From assembly GCF_001591545.1 (NCBI RefSeq), contig NZ_BCVC01000003.1, positions 62,001-126,000 of the forward strand: a DNA stretch of 64,000 bases, read 5' to 3'. Below, in pieces: positions 1 through 8,667 of the stretch. Position numbers and translations under genes: made by a program. How positions within the stretch are numbered: position 1 is the first letter of the stretch; every line of letters starts with the position of its first letter. This stretch comes from Lederbergia lenta NBRC 16444 (lineage in GTDB: Bacteria > Bacillota > Bacilli > Bacillales > Bacillaceae_C). The notes under the pieces are model-generated. The model saw nothing but the letters and a program-made list of their open reading frames with translations. It was not told the origin of the DNA and ran no database searches.

Positions 1-660
1 TGTAAGAACTATAGGGATAACAATACCATCCTTCTTAATTTGATGATGGACTGTTCTTTCTCCTTGCAACACTCTATTTTTAAAATGAATAAATGCACTT
101 TCCGTTTGATATATAATAGAATAAATTTTATTTCTTTTCCCCTTCGCATTCCATCCGAAGGTCTTCTCAAAAGCTTTATTAGTCAATATTATATTTCCGT
201 CTATGTCAATAATAAGCGCGGGATCATCCGTGTGATCAAAAAAAGCACTTCGCCACGCATTGGCAGAGTCCCTATCAATTTTACTTTCATTATCTTTTTC
301 TATTAGCAGAGCAATTCCCCGAATCTCTCCTTGCTCAGACCGCTCAGCTGATTGCCAATATAGCGTACAGTATGTCCCATCTCCACACATAAAACGACTA
401 GTAAACGGGGTAAAAGATTCGTACTGTTGTAAGTGAAATAAACTTGCCGTTATTTTATGTTTGTCCTCATCATGAACGATATCTAGAATCGAGTTGTCTA
501 CTATATTAAAATAGGTAGATTGTAGAATAGTCAGTAACGATGGATTTATATATTTTATTATTCCCTCTTCATCCAATATGATAAATGCATTATTTGTCTT
601 ACTGACAAACCACTCCATTGATTCGTCCGTTAATACAGGCTCTGTTTCTAGGTGACTCAC
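1..660 (-). CDS. PAS-domain sensor protein, truncated by the window edge
   Basis: An open frame runs from a GTG at 658-660 to the left edge (220 codons, no stop). AAGGAGG lies 8 nt upstream of the GTG (669-675 on the opposite strand), which fixes the start. Two PAS-like units are visible: residues about 14-110 (FIILDEEGIIKYINPS) and about 130-220 (ALIIDIDGNIILTNKAF). Tandem PAS units usually sit in front of a histidine kinase, GGDEF or transcription-activator domain, but that output part is outside the window. No membrane segment is seen in the visible part, so it is probably a cytoplasmic sensor. The family is clear; the final function is open. Confidence 0.75.
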   Translation of the reverse strand, partial: MSHLETEPVLTDESMEWFVSKTNNAFIILDEEGIIKYINPSLLTILQSTYFNIVDNSILDIVHDEDKHKITASLFHLQQYESFTPFTSRFMCGDGTYCTLYWQSAERSEQGEIRGIALLIEKDNESKIDRDSANAWRSAFFDHTDDPALIIDIDGNIILTNKAFEKTFGWNAKGKRNKIYSIIYQTESAFIHFKNRVLQGERTVHHQIKKDGIVIPIVLT

Positions 661-696
661 CGAACAATCCTCCTTCTTATATTAAAAGATAATAGA

Positions 697-845
697 AAAT
701 AGGTTCACTCACACTTTAACTTTTGACTTATAATTGTAATCTTAGTAATCGTTATGATATATGATAGCAGAATTTAACAGTTTTACATACATATTTTTAG
801 AAAAATTATTATTTTCTATTTATATATTTTATAGTGAACCTATTT
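697..845. repeat. AT-rich 149-bp segment bounded by a 13-bp perfect inverted repeat
   Basis: AAATAGGTTCACT (697-709) is repeated as its exact reverse complement AGTGAACCTATTT (833-845). The 123 bp between the arms are very AT-rich and contain no gene. The whole 661-1008 gap holds no ORF that I can support. It could be a small MITE-like remnant or a pair of regulator sites. No target duplication is evident. Confidence 0.4.
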
Positions 846-1008
846 AGATTTATATGCGATATATAGCATATTATGTCTATTACATTATTCTACATAACAT
901 AATTTTTTACTCTCCTCGATACAAAAATAAATAGGAGGCCATATTTTTCGTCGAATTGGATTTCTCGATTTAAAACACGGCTTCCTTTACTTGTAATAAA
1001 CAATAAGT

Positions 1009-1734
1009 TTAATTGAATACTTCTATACCTGTTCTTTGTAAAAGCTCCGACACCGTTACAAATGTATATCCTTCCTTTTTCAGTGCTGGTAAAATATCTT
1101 GCAGTGCTTCTACGGTTTGAGAACGATCTCCACCTGCATCATGGAATAATACAATATCTCCAGGCCTGGCTCCTGATAGTACCTTTGAAACAATTTTATT
1201 TACCCCTGGTCTTTTCCAGTCTTGTGTATCTTGATGCCATGACCACATAATGACTCTAAATCCCTGTTGAACTGCAGTGTTAACAATTCTTTCATTATAT
1301 TCACCTCCAATTGGTCGGTAAAATAAGGGATATGCACCAGTGATATTGTAGATTACTTCATCTGTTTTCCTTAACTCCTCTTCCAATTTATCCTGATTTG
1401 AATAAGAGTGTGTATATGTATGATTGGCTATTTCATGTCCTTCAATTTTTTCTCTGCTAATAAGGTGAGGAAATTTTTTCGCATGCTCACCAATGACGAA
1501 AAATGTTGCTTTCGCATTATATTTTGCAAGCACATCTAAAATTTGTGGAGTATAAACTGAATGTGGCCCATCATCAAAAGTAAGAGCAATCACTTTCTCC
1601 TCCGCTTTAATATCCCAAATAACATCCCCTGTTTTTTCAAAGTAAGCTCGACCATGTTCCTCCGCACCGGAATAACTTCCAGTGACAAAAAATAGAATGA
1701 AGATTATACCTATATTACATACTAACAGTTTCAT
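1009..1734 (-). CDS. Polysaccharide deacetylase (NodB domain), exported
   Basis: 241 aa with an N-terminal hydrophobic signal or anchor (about residues 3-22), then a NodB deacetylase domain. Motif 1 is TFDDGP (52-57, catalytic and metal Asp). Motif 2 is the NHTYTH zinc His pair. Motif 3 is YRPIGG, motif 4 is MWSWHQDTQDW and motif 5 is IVLFHD. Enzymes of this type remove acetyl groups from peptidoglycan or chitin-like N-acetylglucosamine polymers outside the membrane. The start has GGAGG 8 nt upstream. It stands alone, so its exact substrate cannot be inferred from context. Confidence 0.85.
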   Translation of the reverse strand: MKLLVCNIGIIFILFFVTGSYSGAEEHGRAYFEKTGDVIWDIKAEEKVIALTFDDGPHSVYTPQILDVLAKYNAKATFFVIGEHAKKFPHLISREKIEGHEIANHTYTHSYSNQDKLEEELRKTDEVIYNITGAYPLFYRPIGGEYNERIVNTAVQQGFRVIMWSWHQDTQDWKRPGVNKIVSKVLSGARPGDIVLFHDAGGDRSQTVEALQDILPALKKEGYTFVTVSELLQRTGIEVFN

Positions 1735-1883
1735 CCTTCATTCCTCCTTCCCTATCCTCCTAATTATTGTGTGTTGATGCCCCTTGGATTATACCGAACG
1801 AGCATGAAGAATATGACGCTCAATAATCTCCAGAAAAATGGCAACATTCTTTTAATAGGAATGCCGCCCACTCGTTTTTTATT

Positions 1884-2072
1884 TTATTCTTTCTTTTCTT
1901 TTTGCTTTTCGTTTGCCATAAATAGAGCGAAAGGTTGATTAGCACCTGTCATTAATTTATACACATAAGAAGATGTTAAGCGATAGCCATTTTCTACTTT
2001 TTCAGCAAGATAGGTCATTCTTTCAAAAAGGATAGAACGAATATGATCGATTTGTCTTACTACTTTTTCCAT
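1884..2072 (-). CDS. Small hypothetical protein
   Basis: 62 aa if started at the ATG at 2070-2072, with GAGG 5 nt upstream; a TTG one codon earlier is too close to that site. The product is basic and charged with no membrane segment or signal peptide. I do not recognise the family. The start lies on the junction where the truncated symporter on the other strand begins, so this gene may have been brought here by the rearrangement that removed the symporter's 5' half. It could also be a chance frame. Confidence 0.4.
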   Translation of the reverse strand: MEKVVRQIDHIRSILFERMTYLAEKVENGYRLTSSYVYKLMTGANQPFALFMANEKQKEKKE

Positions 2073-2931
2073 CAATGCCTCGTTTACAGGTTTATTACTA
2101 GTTAATCTATTTTACTGGGGAACAGCGCAACATATTATGCAGCGGGCCATAGCAGCAAAGAACTTAAAAGAAGGGCAAAAAGGCTTATTAATTGCTGCAT
2201 TTTTAAAACTACTTGGTCCTGTTTTTCTAATATTACCTGGAATTATTGCTTTCAACCTATTAGGCGATAAGCTAAACCCAATTAACGCTTATTCAGCATT
2301 CGTTAATCATGTGTTACCAACACCATTGGTAGGTTTCTTGGCAGCAGTATTATTTGGTGCTATATTATCTTCCTTTAACTCAGGATTAAACTCAACGGTT
2401 ACATTATTAATGTTGAATGTTTATAAACCTTATATGAAACCGAATATGAAAGATCCTATATTAATTCGTCACGGAAAAGTATTTGGTACGATCATTGCTT
2501 TATTCTCTATGTTAATGGCATCTTTAATCGATTTAATGCCACAAGGTTTTTTTCAATATCTTCAAATGGTAAATGGTTTTTATAATGTACCGATCTTTAC
2601 TATTTTGATAGTCGGTTATTCAACAAAACGTGTTCAAGCTATCGCAGCAAAAGTTTCTTTAGGTGTATTCATTACAGTGTATGCGATTACTCAATTATTC
2701 TGGGATACCGGCCTCCATTACTTACATATTTTAGCGATATTATTTGTAGTATGCATTATTCTTATATTAGTAATTGGTAAGATTAAACCATGTGATACCG
2801 ACTTTGTTCTTGAAGATAAGAAAGCGGTTGAATTAACACCTTGGAAACTACTTTATCCAGTTGGTTTCGCGGCAATCGCTCTAATGATTATCGTTTATAG
2901 CATTTTCTCAAGCGCTGGAATTGCCAATTAA
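2068..2931 (+). pseudogene. Solute:sodium symporter (SSS/SLC5-like), 5'-truncated
   Basis: About 285 codons encode the C-terminal half of a sodium/solute symporter, including LLLVNLFYWGTAQHIMQRA and FGAILSSFNSGLNSTVTLL, with about 7 hydrophobic segments. SSS proteins are usually near 500-550 aa. The recognisable similarity starts upstream of the first ATG (2137), around 2074, so the true coding frame was cut rather than started there. An in-frame stop lies at 2044-2046. No ribosome binding site precedes 2137. The N-terminal transmembrane helices that form part of the sodium site are missing, so transport function is unlikely. Confidence 0.75.
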
Positions 2932-3019
2932 TCTTCATACATACTAGGAATTTGTCCATCTATTGGGCGAATTTCTTGTTTTTATTCATTCCTTTTCCAA
3001 CCATCCGCAAATGTCCCAA

Positions 3020-3046
3020 ACATAAACAAATGTCCTGCATAAAATG
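3020..3046 (+). promoter_or_regulatory. Possible SigK-type promoter for cotA
   Basis: AC (3020-3021), 16-nt spacer, CATAAAATG (3038-3046). This resembles the late mother-cell SigK pattern (AC, then CATAnnnTA) about 35-40 nt upstream of the cotA start. CotA is a late mother-cell coat protein in Bacillus subtilis, which fits. One position of the -10 deviates. Confidence 0.35.
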
Positions 3047-3084
3047 TCTATAGTTCAAAAAACATTTAATGTAAGGGTGTGTTC

Positions 3085-4647
3085 ATGTTGCGGGCTACCG
3101 ATCAAAAAATAGGAAAGGTTGATCCTTCTAAACCTGATACTATTCCAAAATTTGTCGATGAATTACCTATTCCTATTACTGCAAAACCGAAAACATTTAG
3201 AAAAAATGAACCTTACTATGAGATTGACATGAGGCAAGCGATGCATCAGTTTCATAAGTTTTTCCCACCAACAAAAATATGGGGTTATAATGGCGTGTAT
3301 CCCGGGCCAACGCTTGATATGCAAAAGGACCAAACAATTCATGTGAAATGGATAAATAATCTTCCAAAGCAAAATCTTTTGCCAATAGATCGAACCCTTC
3401 ACGGTTCGGCGGATTCTCCAGACTCGCGAACTGTCGTCCATGTCCATGGGGCGCATGTCGCTTCTGATAGTGACGGTTATCCAGAGTCATGGTTTACGAA
3501 AAACTTTGCCCAAACGGGTCCCACTTTTACTCGGAAAGTGTATGAATATACAAACCATCAAATGGGAGCAACACTTTGGTATCATGACCACGCGATGGGA
3601 ATTACAAGATTGAATGTATACACAGGGCTCGCTGGCTTTTACCTTATTCGCGATCCTATAGAAAAGAAATTAAAACTACCAAGCGGAAAATACGAAATCC
3701 CTTTAATGATACAAGATAAATCCTTTCAAGCTGATGGATCTCTCTTCTACCCAGAAAATACAGCCCCGCCGAATGAAGAAGTCAATCCTTCTGTTGTCCC
3801 TGCTTTCAACGGAAATACGATTCTTGTAAACGGAAAAATATGGCCACATCTAAAAGTAGAGCCAAGGAAATATCGCTTTAGAATATTAAATGCATCTAAC
3901 ACAAATGCATATACATTAAAACTTGGGAATAACCAAAGCTTTTATCTCATCGGAACAGATGGTGGACTTGTACCTGAACCAGTTGAACTCGAATCACTAC
4001 CTTTAGAACCCGCGGAAAGAGCAGATATCATCATTGATTTTTCTAAATGGAATGGCAAACAATTTGTACTGCAAAATACGAATGAGGAAGGCAACTTAGG
4101 TGTCATCATGCAATTTAAAGTAATGTTACCTCTTTCGCAAAGAGATACAAGTCAAATTCCAGAATTATTAATTCCAAGTCAACCTTTAGATGAACATATG
4201 GCTGAAAAAACAAGGCTATTAACTTTAGGTGCTATTACCGATGAATACGATCGACCGATGCTCCTTTTGGATAACCGAATGTGGCATGATCCAGTAACGG
4301 AAAAACCAATGCTCAATAGTATTGAAATATGGAAATTTATCAATTTAACGCCATTTCCCCACCCCATTCATATACATCTGATCGAGTTCAAAATTCTCCA
4401 TCGAAGACCATTTGACCTCGATATTTTCCTAGAAACAGGGGCAATTGAGTACACTGGTCCCGCGATAGAACCTGAGAAGCATGAACGGGGTTGGAAGGAT
4501 ACGGTAAAGGTGGACACAGGCACAGTTACAAGCGTGATCATGCAATTTACAAATCATGTAGGAGACTATGTGTGGCACTGCCATATTTTAGAGCATGAAG
4601 ATTATGATATGATGAGACCGTTTCAAGTTGTAAAGGATCCCGAGTAA
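3085..4647 (+). CDS. cotA: Spore coat multicopper oxidase CotA (laccase)
   Basis: 520 aa, a three-domain multicopper oxidase very similar along its length to Bacillus CotA (about 513 aa). It oxidises phenolics or bilirubin-like substrates with reduction of O2 to water, in the outer spore coat. Copper ligands are visible: HVHG (about residues 119-122), WYHDH (166-170), HPIHIH near the C-terminus, and WHCHILEHEDYDMM, whose Cys, His and Met form the type 1 copper site (near 499, 504, 509). No signal peptide, as expected for a mother-cell coat protein. The ATG at 3085 was chosen because AAGGGTG lies at 3073-3079, overlapping the alternative GTG at 3079. Confidence 0.93.
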   Translation: MLRATDQKIGKVDPSKPDTIPKFVDELPIPITAKPKTFRKNEPYYEIDMRQAMHQFHKFFPPTKIWGYNGVYPGPTLDMQKDQTIHVKWINNLPKQNLLPIDRTLHGSADSPDSRTVVHVHGAHVASDSDGYPESWFTKNFAQTGPTFTRKVYEYTNHQMGATLWYHDHAMGITRLNVYTGLAGFYLIRDPIEKKLKLPSGKYEIPLMIQDKSFQADGSLFYPENTAPPNEEVNPSVVPAFNGNTILVNGKIWPHLKVEPRKYRFRILNASNTNAYTLKLGNNQSFYLIGTDGGLVPEPVELESLPLEPAERADIIIDFSKWNGKQFVLQNTNEEGNLGVIMQFKVMLPLSQRDTSQIPELLIPSQPLDEHMAEKTRLLTLGAITDEYDRPMLLLDNRMWHDPVTEKPMLNSIEIWKFINLTPFPHPIHIHLIEFKILHRRPFDLDIFLETGAIEYTGPAIEPEKHERGWKDTVKVDTGTVTSVIMQFTNHVGDYVWHCHILEHEDYDMMRPFQVVKDPE

Positions 4648-4654
4648 TACAAAA

Positions 4655-4682
4655 CCCCGCCTGGAGATAGATTTCGGCGGGG
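4655..4682. terminator. GC-rich hairpin after cotA
   Basis: CCCCGCC / GGCGGGG, 7-bp stem with a 14-nt loop, 8 nt after the cotA stop. There is AAAA on its left flank but no long T-run on the right, so on the plus strand it is a weak terminator. It could also serve nrnB on the minus strand. Confidence 0.5.
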
Positions 4683-4736
4683 TGTATGATAGTTAGTTGA
4701 CACTAATGTGCTAAAATTCACTTTATACTAAAATAA

Positions 4737-4818
4737 GATCCAGCTATGCGAGAGTCAAATCACTCTATACGAGAATGGATCCAGCTATGCGAGAATCAAA
4801 TCACTCTATATGAGAATA
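4737..4818. repeat. Two tandem 41-bp repeats
   Basis: Two adjacent copies (4737-4777 and 4778-4818), each beginning GATCCAGCTATGCGAGA and containing CAAATCACTCTATA, differ at only a few positions. A decayed third start may follow. They sit between the convergent cotA and nrnB genes and have no coding frame. Function unknown; probably minisatellite-type intergenic repeats. Confidence 0.7.
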
Positions 4819-4871
4819 GGATTGCTCATAGAAGAACTGAGTTAATTTAACCAACCCACTTCCCGAATAGT

Positions 4872-6050
4872 TCATTTCTTCTTTATTTCGTCCATTAAGT
4901 AATTTACAAACACTTCATCCCTTACAAGCCAGGCTGTATCATTTCTTTTTAAGTGACCTTCTGCCTCATCAAAGCTTGTAAAGGTCAGATCCATTTTTGT
5001 TTTATTTTTATCAATTGCCCACTCATACTCGTTTACGGGATAAATCAGGAAAATTGATTCCTTTTTATTTTTATAGAGCGAACCGAACGAGGAACGTTTC
5101 ACATTATAATGATTTCGTTTGGCATCCTCACGCAATGGTTCTACATGAAAGGTCTCTACTACAAACTTTTTATATGCCTCCTCATTCATTGAACACCCTG
5201 AAGCTTTTGCATGTCCTCCTCCACCGAAATGCCCTGCAACTTCAGACACATCCACATGATCATGGATCGTTCGAAAACCTACACGTTTACCCCCTATATT
5301 TAAAATTGCAATATAATCTAGATGAGGATATTCTTTACCAAGCTCATTTCCTAGCTCTGAGTGATATGATTCTGCATAAACGACACCGGCTAAGTATTCA
5401 CCTACTTGCGTCTGAACAACTTCCCGCCTTTTACGCCGGATATAACGTTCTTTTTTATTTTCTTCCATATCTAAAATCTTCATTTCAAACTCATCAAATC
5501 CAAAATGTTCGCTTGTTTGCAGTCGATTTATCATTTTCTCTTCAAATTCTTCGATTGAAATTAAGAAAAAGAGTGCATTAAGTCGTTGTGCTTGCTGATT
5601 GTCATTTTTCTCCCATTCCCAAGTATCATACTGTCTAACAAGTTCAACAAATTCTGCTATGGCTTCTGAATCTTCCATTAGTTGATGCGAAACAAGATAC
5701 TCATACAACAAAGAAGTAGCGGAAGTGAACTTTCCTTCGTCATCTGTAACTACGACATGCCCCCACGCATAATCATTAAAAGATAATGCTGTTTTATGGT
5801 GATCAAGTAGCTGTACCTTTCCACCAGCTTTATAAAATGCGTCAAGTTTCTTTTCATTTTCCTCATTTACAGATAAATCTGTAATAAATAAAAATGTATC
5901 TTGATTCTCATTTTCAAAAAACCACTCGACTTCACGGTCAAGACTAGAAACAGAATTATAGCGGACCTTTACGTGCTTACCGAAAGCAAGCTTAGCTAAA
6001 ATCCCGCAACCAACACCATCCAAATCATTATGCGATAACAGTTTATACAT
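4872..6050 (-). CDS. nrnB: DHH/DHHA1 phosphoesterase, nano-RNase NrnB-like
   Basis: 392 aa, cytoplasmic. The DHH domain has SHNDLDG (residues 6-12) and DHHKT (83-87), which bind the catalytic metals. The C-terminal DHHA1 part carries GGGGHAKASG (about 276-285), the substrate-binding glycine loop. The length and the SHNDLDGVG start match Bacillus NrnB (YngD, about 399 aa), which degrades very short RNA oligonucleotides from the 3' or 5' end. I chose the ATG at 6048-6050 because GAGG overlaps the alternative GTG at 6057-6059 but is 8 nt from this ATG. It appears monocistronic. Confidence 0.85.
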   Translation of the reverse strand: MYKLLSHNDLDGVGCGILAKLAFGKHVKVRYNSVSSLDREVEWFFENENQDTFLFITDLSVNEENEKKLDAFYKAGGKVQLLDHHKTALSFNDYAWGHVVVTDDEGKFTSATSLLYEYLVSHQLMEDSEAIAEFVELVRQYDTWEWEKNDNQQAQRLNALFFLISIEEFEEKMINRLQTSEHFGFDEFEMKILDMEENKKERYIRRKRREVVQTQVGEYLAGVVYAESYHSELGNELGKEYPHLDYIAILNIGGKRVGFRTIHDHVDVSEVAGHFGGGGHAKASGCSMNEEAYKKFVVETFHVEPLREDAKRNHYNVKRSSFGSLYKNKKESIFLIYPVNEYEWAIDKNKTKMDLTFTSFDEAEGHLKRNDTAWLVRDEVFVNYLMDEIKKK

Positions 6051-6231
6051 GTGCTTCACCTCAAGATATAGTATTGTTTTACAGAAAAATAATATTAGGC
6101 GTAATTTTAGTTAACTATGTTTTAATCGCATAAGGGATTTCTCCCTATATCCACTCTATATCCAACTTGATTGAAATTTAGATATTCTTATTTTCCCCAT
6201 TAAGTTTAACAATGATCCTCTTACTGAAAAA

Positions 6232-6273
6232 GAGCGAAAAACCCCATCTACTAAAAAGATAGGGTTTTCGCTC
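6232..6273 (-). terminator. Terminator of the 6326-8293 gene
   Basis: GAGCGAAAAACCCCATCT pairs with AGATAGGGTTTTCGCTC, an approximately 17-bp stem with few mismatches and a 7-nt loop. It is just downstream of the minus-strand gene that ends at 6326. Confidence 0.8.
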
Positions 6274-6325
6274 AAGCATCGAAAGAAGATCTACTTTGCG
6301 CTATCCATTTTTAAAAGATTTTGTT

Positions 6326-8293
6326 TTATTTTCCTTTAAGCGCTTGATCGTTTACAAAAAAACGAATTTCATCATTACTTTCTACATTATTATAGGAATA
6401 ATTATCCCTCTGACTAGGAAAAGGTGTGTAATCAAATTGAAAATATTCTTCTACTCCATCTTCAGTCGTTTTTTTCTGCTTGTAAATATTCATGAAAAGT
6501 TCTTTTTTCTTTTCTTGTTTTAATCTTCCATATGGGAAGTTGGAGTCATAGGCATATAACCGAATTAGATTCGGATCAAATTCATCATACTCCATTTTAT
6601 AAATATTTACTGCGTGCCCGCCTGATTCTTTGTGCAATGACGCATAAACAGTTTGCCCATTTGCTAATGATTCCTCTACTTGATCTAGTATCGACAACTT
6701 TGAAGATTGATACGGCTTCGTCTTATAATTTATAAATTCATTCGCATAGATCCATTGTGTTTCTAACATTTTAATAAGAGTACTGTCTGGATCTGAAAGA
6801 GAACTAGGATCAATTACTATATCATCTATATATTTGTCTGCCCCAATGTGAGCAATTTTTTCATCAGTGAAACGATAGGCATACAAGTTTCCATTTTTCA
6901 AAAAAGGATATTGTTCCAATTGGGGCTCTAAATCATATGATAAAGATTTATAGCCCGACTGTAATATGAGTTCTCGTAGCCAAGATTTTAATGTTTCTGG
7001 CTTATAAGATAACTCTCGTTCAATATCTTCGTGATTAAAGACCCGCTCGATTACCCGAACAATTCCAGCACAAATTCCACCATCACCAAGTGGTGTCAAC
7101 ATATTTCCGAACTTAAAAGCATGTTGATTGGCAAGGAAACCTGTATCAATCACTTTAGCAGAATATACCTCTTCCTGGTTAAATTCATCATCGAATATCC
7201 AAGGAATCGAATATTTCTTCACATATTCCGGTGTCCCCATAACTGTTCCGTAGTCAAGGAGTGCACGAGCAAGCAAATTCCCATCTGTATTTTTTAGTGG
7301 CTGGAATATTTTATCCAACAAGGCATAAACTCCATCTAAAAAAGCGGCTGAAATCGGACCGATTTTCCCAATTGATAGCTCAGTAATGCCATAATCTTCA
7401 TCCTCATAAGTATCCTCAACAAACTGATCACTATCACGCCAAGCACGTTTAAAGATAAACACCTTATGGTCAAACCCAGCAAATGCACGGCTAAATTGAA
7501 ATCCTGAAACGCGAAAATAATAATATTTCTCAATTCGTTCATACGTATCCGGATCAAGTATATAAACAGGAAAAGAGTCATTAATGGTGGCAAAAATAGC
7601 ATCATCTTTCATATGTTGTTTTTTGATCTCGACAAAGTCTTCTTTGTTAAAATCAAAATAAAAGGCTTTTAACCTTTCCTTGTTTTTCACCCCTTCGGCT
7701 AAGGTCAATTCGACTTCTCCTTTGTAATTAAAGAATTGTACAGCATCCCGGACAGGCTGATAGATGGAATTAAGGTCCGGATGCTCATAGGGTTCAATAA
7801 ATGTATGATACTTTGCATTTAAATCATTCGTATGAATCTCAACATTTAATTCATCATTTTCGATGCTGAATTCATCTATCGTCTTTTTATCCAATGGCTT
7901 TGTTGGATCTAAACCTTCTTTAATTTTGGCTAAGTCACTAATTCCATCTCCGGCTGTTGAAAATTTCTTCGGGTCTGTCTTGTATGTATGAATCGCGTCC
8001 CAATCGGAAATTCCATTACCTGATGTATCTCTGACATATGGATTTAACCCAGCTTCCACCTTTTCTCGGATCAGCATTTTATCATTACCAATTTGTTCGT
8101 CACCGTGTAATTCAACTGTTGTATTGGTTGAAATTGTCGGATCTGTTGGCAAAGCTTTTAAATATTTTCCGAGTTTATAATCTTGATATTGTTGATATCC
8201 CCAAATTCCCGAGATAATTAGTAAGGTACAAGTAGCAAATATAGCGAATAATACAATAATAAATTTACCAAGCTTTCGTAGAAACTTCTTCAT
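6326..8293 (-). CDS. Membrane-anchored protein with calcium-type repeats and a possible papain-like domain
   Basis: 655 aa. An N-terminal membrane anchor (about residues 11-32) is followed by an extracytoplasmic part. Residues 84-130 carry two DxxGDGISD-type repeats (DTSGNGISDWD at 89-99 and AGDGISDLAKI at 114-124) like thrombospondin type 3 calcium-binding repeats. The C-terminal half has GGICAG (Cys408), SGGHAVNIY (His560) and YAYDSN (Asp583) in the order and context of a C39-like or papain-like Cys-His-Asp peptidase. The catalytic reading is inference. A strong GGGAGGGG site precedes the ATG. No operon partner. I do not recognise a named family. Confidence 0.7.
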   Translation of the reverse strand: MKKFLRKLGKFIIVLFAIFATCTLLIISGIWGYQQYQDYKLGKYLKALPTDPTISTNTTVELHGDEQIGNDKMLIREKVEAGLNPYVRDTSGNGISDWDAIHTYKTDPKKFSTAGDGISDLAKIKEGLDPTKPLDKKTIDEFSIENDELNVEIHTNDLNAKYHTFIEPYEHPDLNSIYQPVRDAVQFFNYKGEVELTLAEGVKNKERLKAFYFDFNKEDFVEIKKQHMKDDAIFATINDSFPVYILDPDTYERIEKYYYFRVSGFQFSRAFAGFDHKVFIFKRAWRDSDQFVEDTYEDEDYGITELSIGKIGPISAAFLDGVYALLDKIFQPLKNTDGNLLARALLDYGTVMGTPEYVKKYSIPWIFDDEFNQEEVYSAKVIDTGFLANQHAFKFGNMLTPLGDGGICAGIVRVIERVFNHEDIERELSYKPETLKSWLRELILQSGYKSLSYDLEPQLEQYPFLKNGNLYAYRFTDEKIAHIGADKYIDDIVIDPSSLSDPDSTLIKMLETQWIYANEFINYKTKPYQSSKLSILDQVEESLANGQTVYASLHKESGGHAVNIYKMEYDEFDPNLIRLYAYDSNFPYGRLKQEKKKELFMNIYKQKKTTEDGVEEYFQFDYTPFPSQRDNYSYNNVESNDEIRFFVNDQALKGK

Positions 8294-8628
8294 CTAAACC
8301 CCTCCCATACGACAAAAAACTAGAAAGGCAAATGAATACCTTTCCTTCAATTAATCATCGTACAGTATACGCTATCAATAATCGTATTTGGACAATTTCA
8401 AATAAATTAGTCTGAAAGAATGATATATTCTAAGCCCACGCTAGTTAATTAATAGGCACAAAGTTATATTAGAATCTGCCACATTTCGTTGGTACCACGA
8501 TAAAGCACATCATTCTCCCAAGCTAACCGTGTTACCTTTAACTTAAATGTCCTCGACTAAAATCATTGCGTTCTGTGGCGCAATTTGGACCTCGTTAAAC
8601 GGGCAATGCTACTTTTTCATACAAAGAA
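8294..8628. other. Intergenic gap without a supported gene
   Basis: It separates the start of the 6326-8293 gene from the terminator of the RND pump gene, so it should contain the promoter of the former. I see no ORF with a ribosome binding site and no recognisable structured RNA. Confidence 0.5.
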
Positions 8629-8660
8629 ACCCCATAAGATGACGTATCATCTTATGGGGT
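8629..8660 (-). terminator. Terminator of the RND pump gene
   Basis: ACCCCATAAGATGA pairs perfectly with TCATCTTATGGGGT, a 14-bp stem with a 4-nt loop, immediately downstream of the minus-strand pump gene. On that strand it is followed by a TTTC-containing tract. Confidence 0.85.
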
Positions 8661-8667
8661 AAATTAA

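Noticed and set aside
1764-1871. 35-codon minus-strand frame (GTG at 1871) with a hydrophobic product
   Set aside because: No ribosome binding site; could be chance in a short gap between two genes.
4997-5581. 194-codon plus-strand frame opposite nrnB
   Set aside because: Antisense to a gene with clear DHH motifs; the translation is unlike any protein and lacks a start site.
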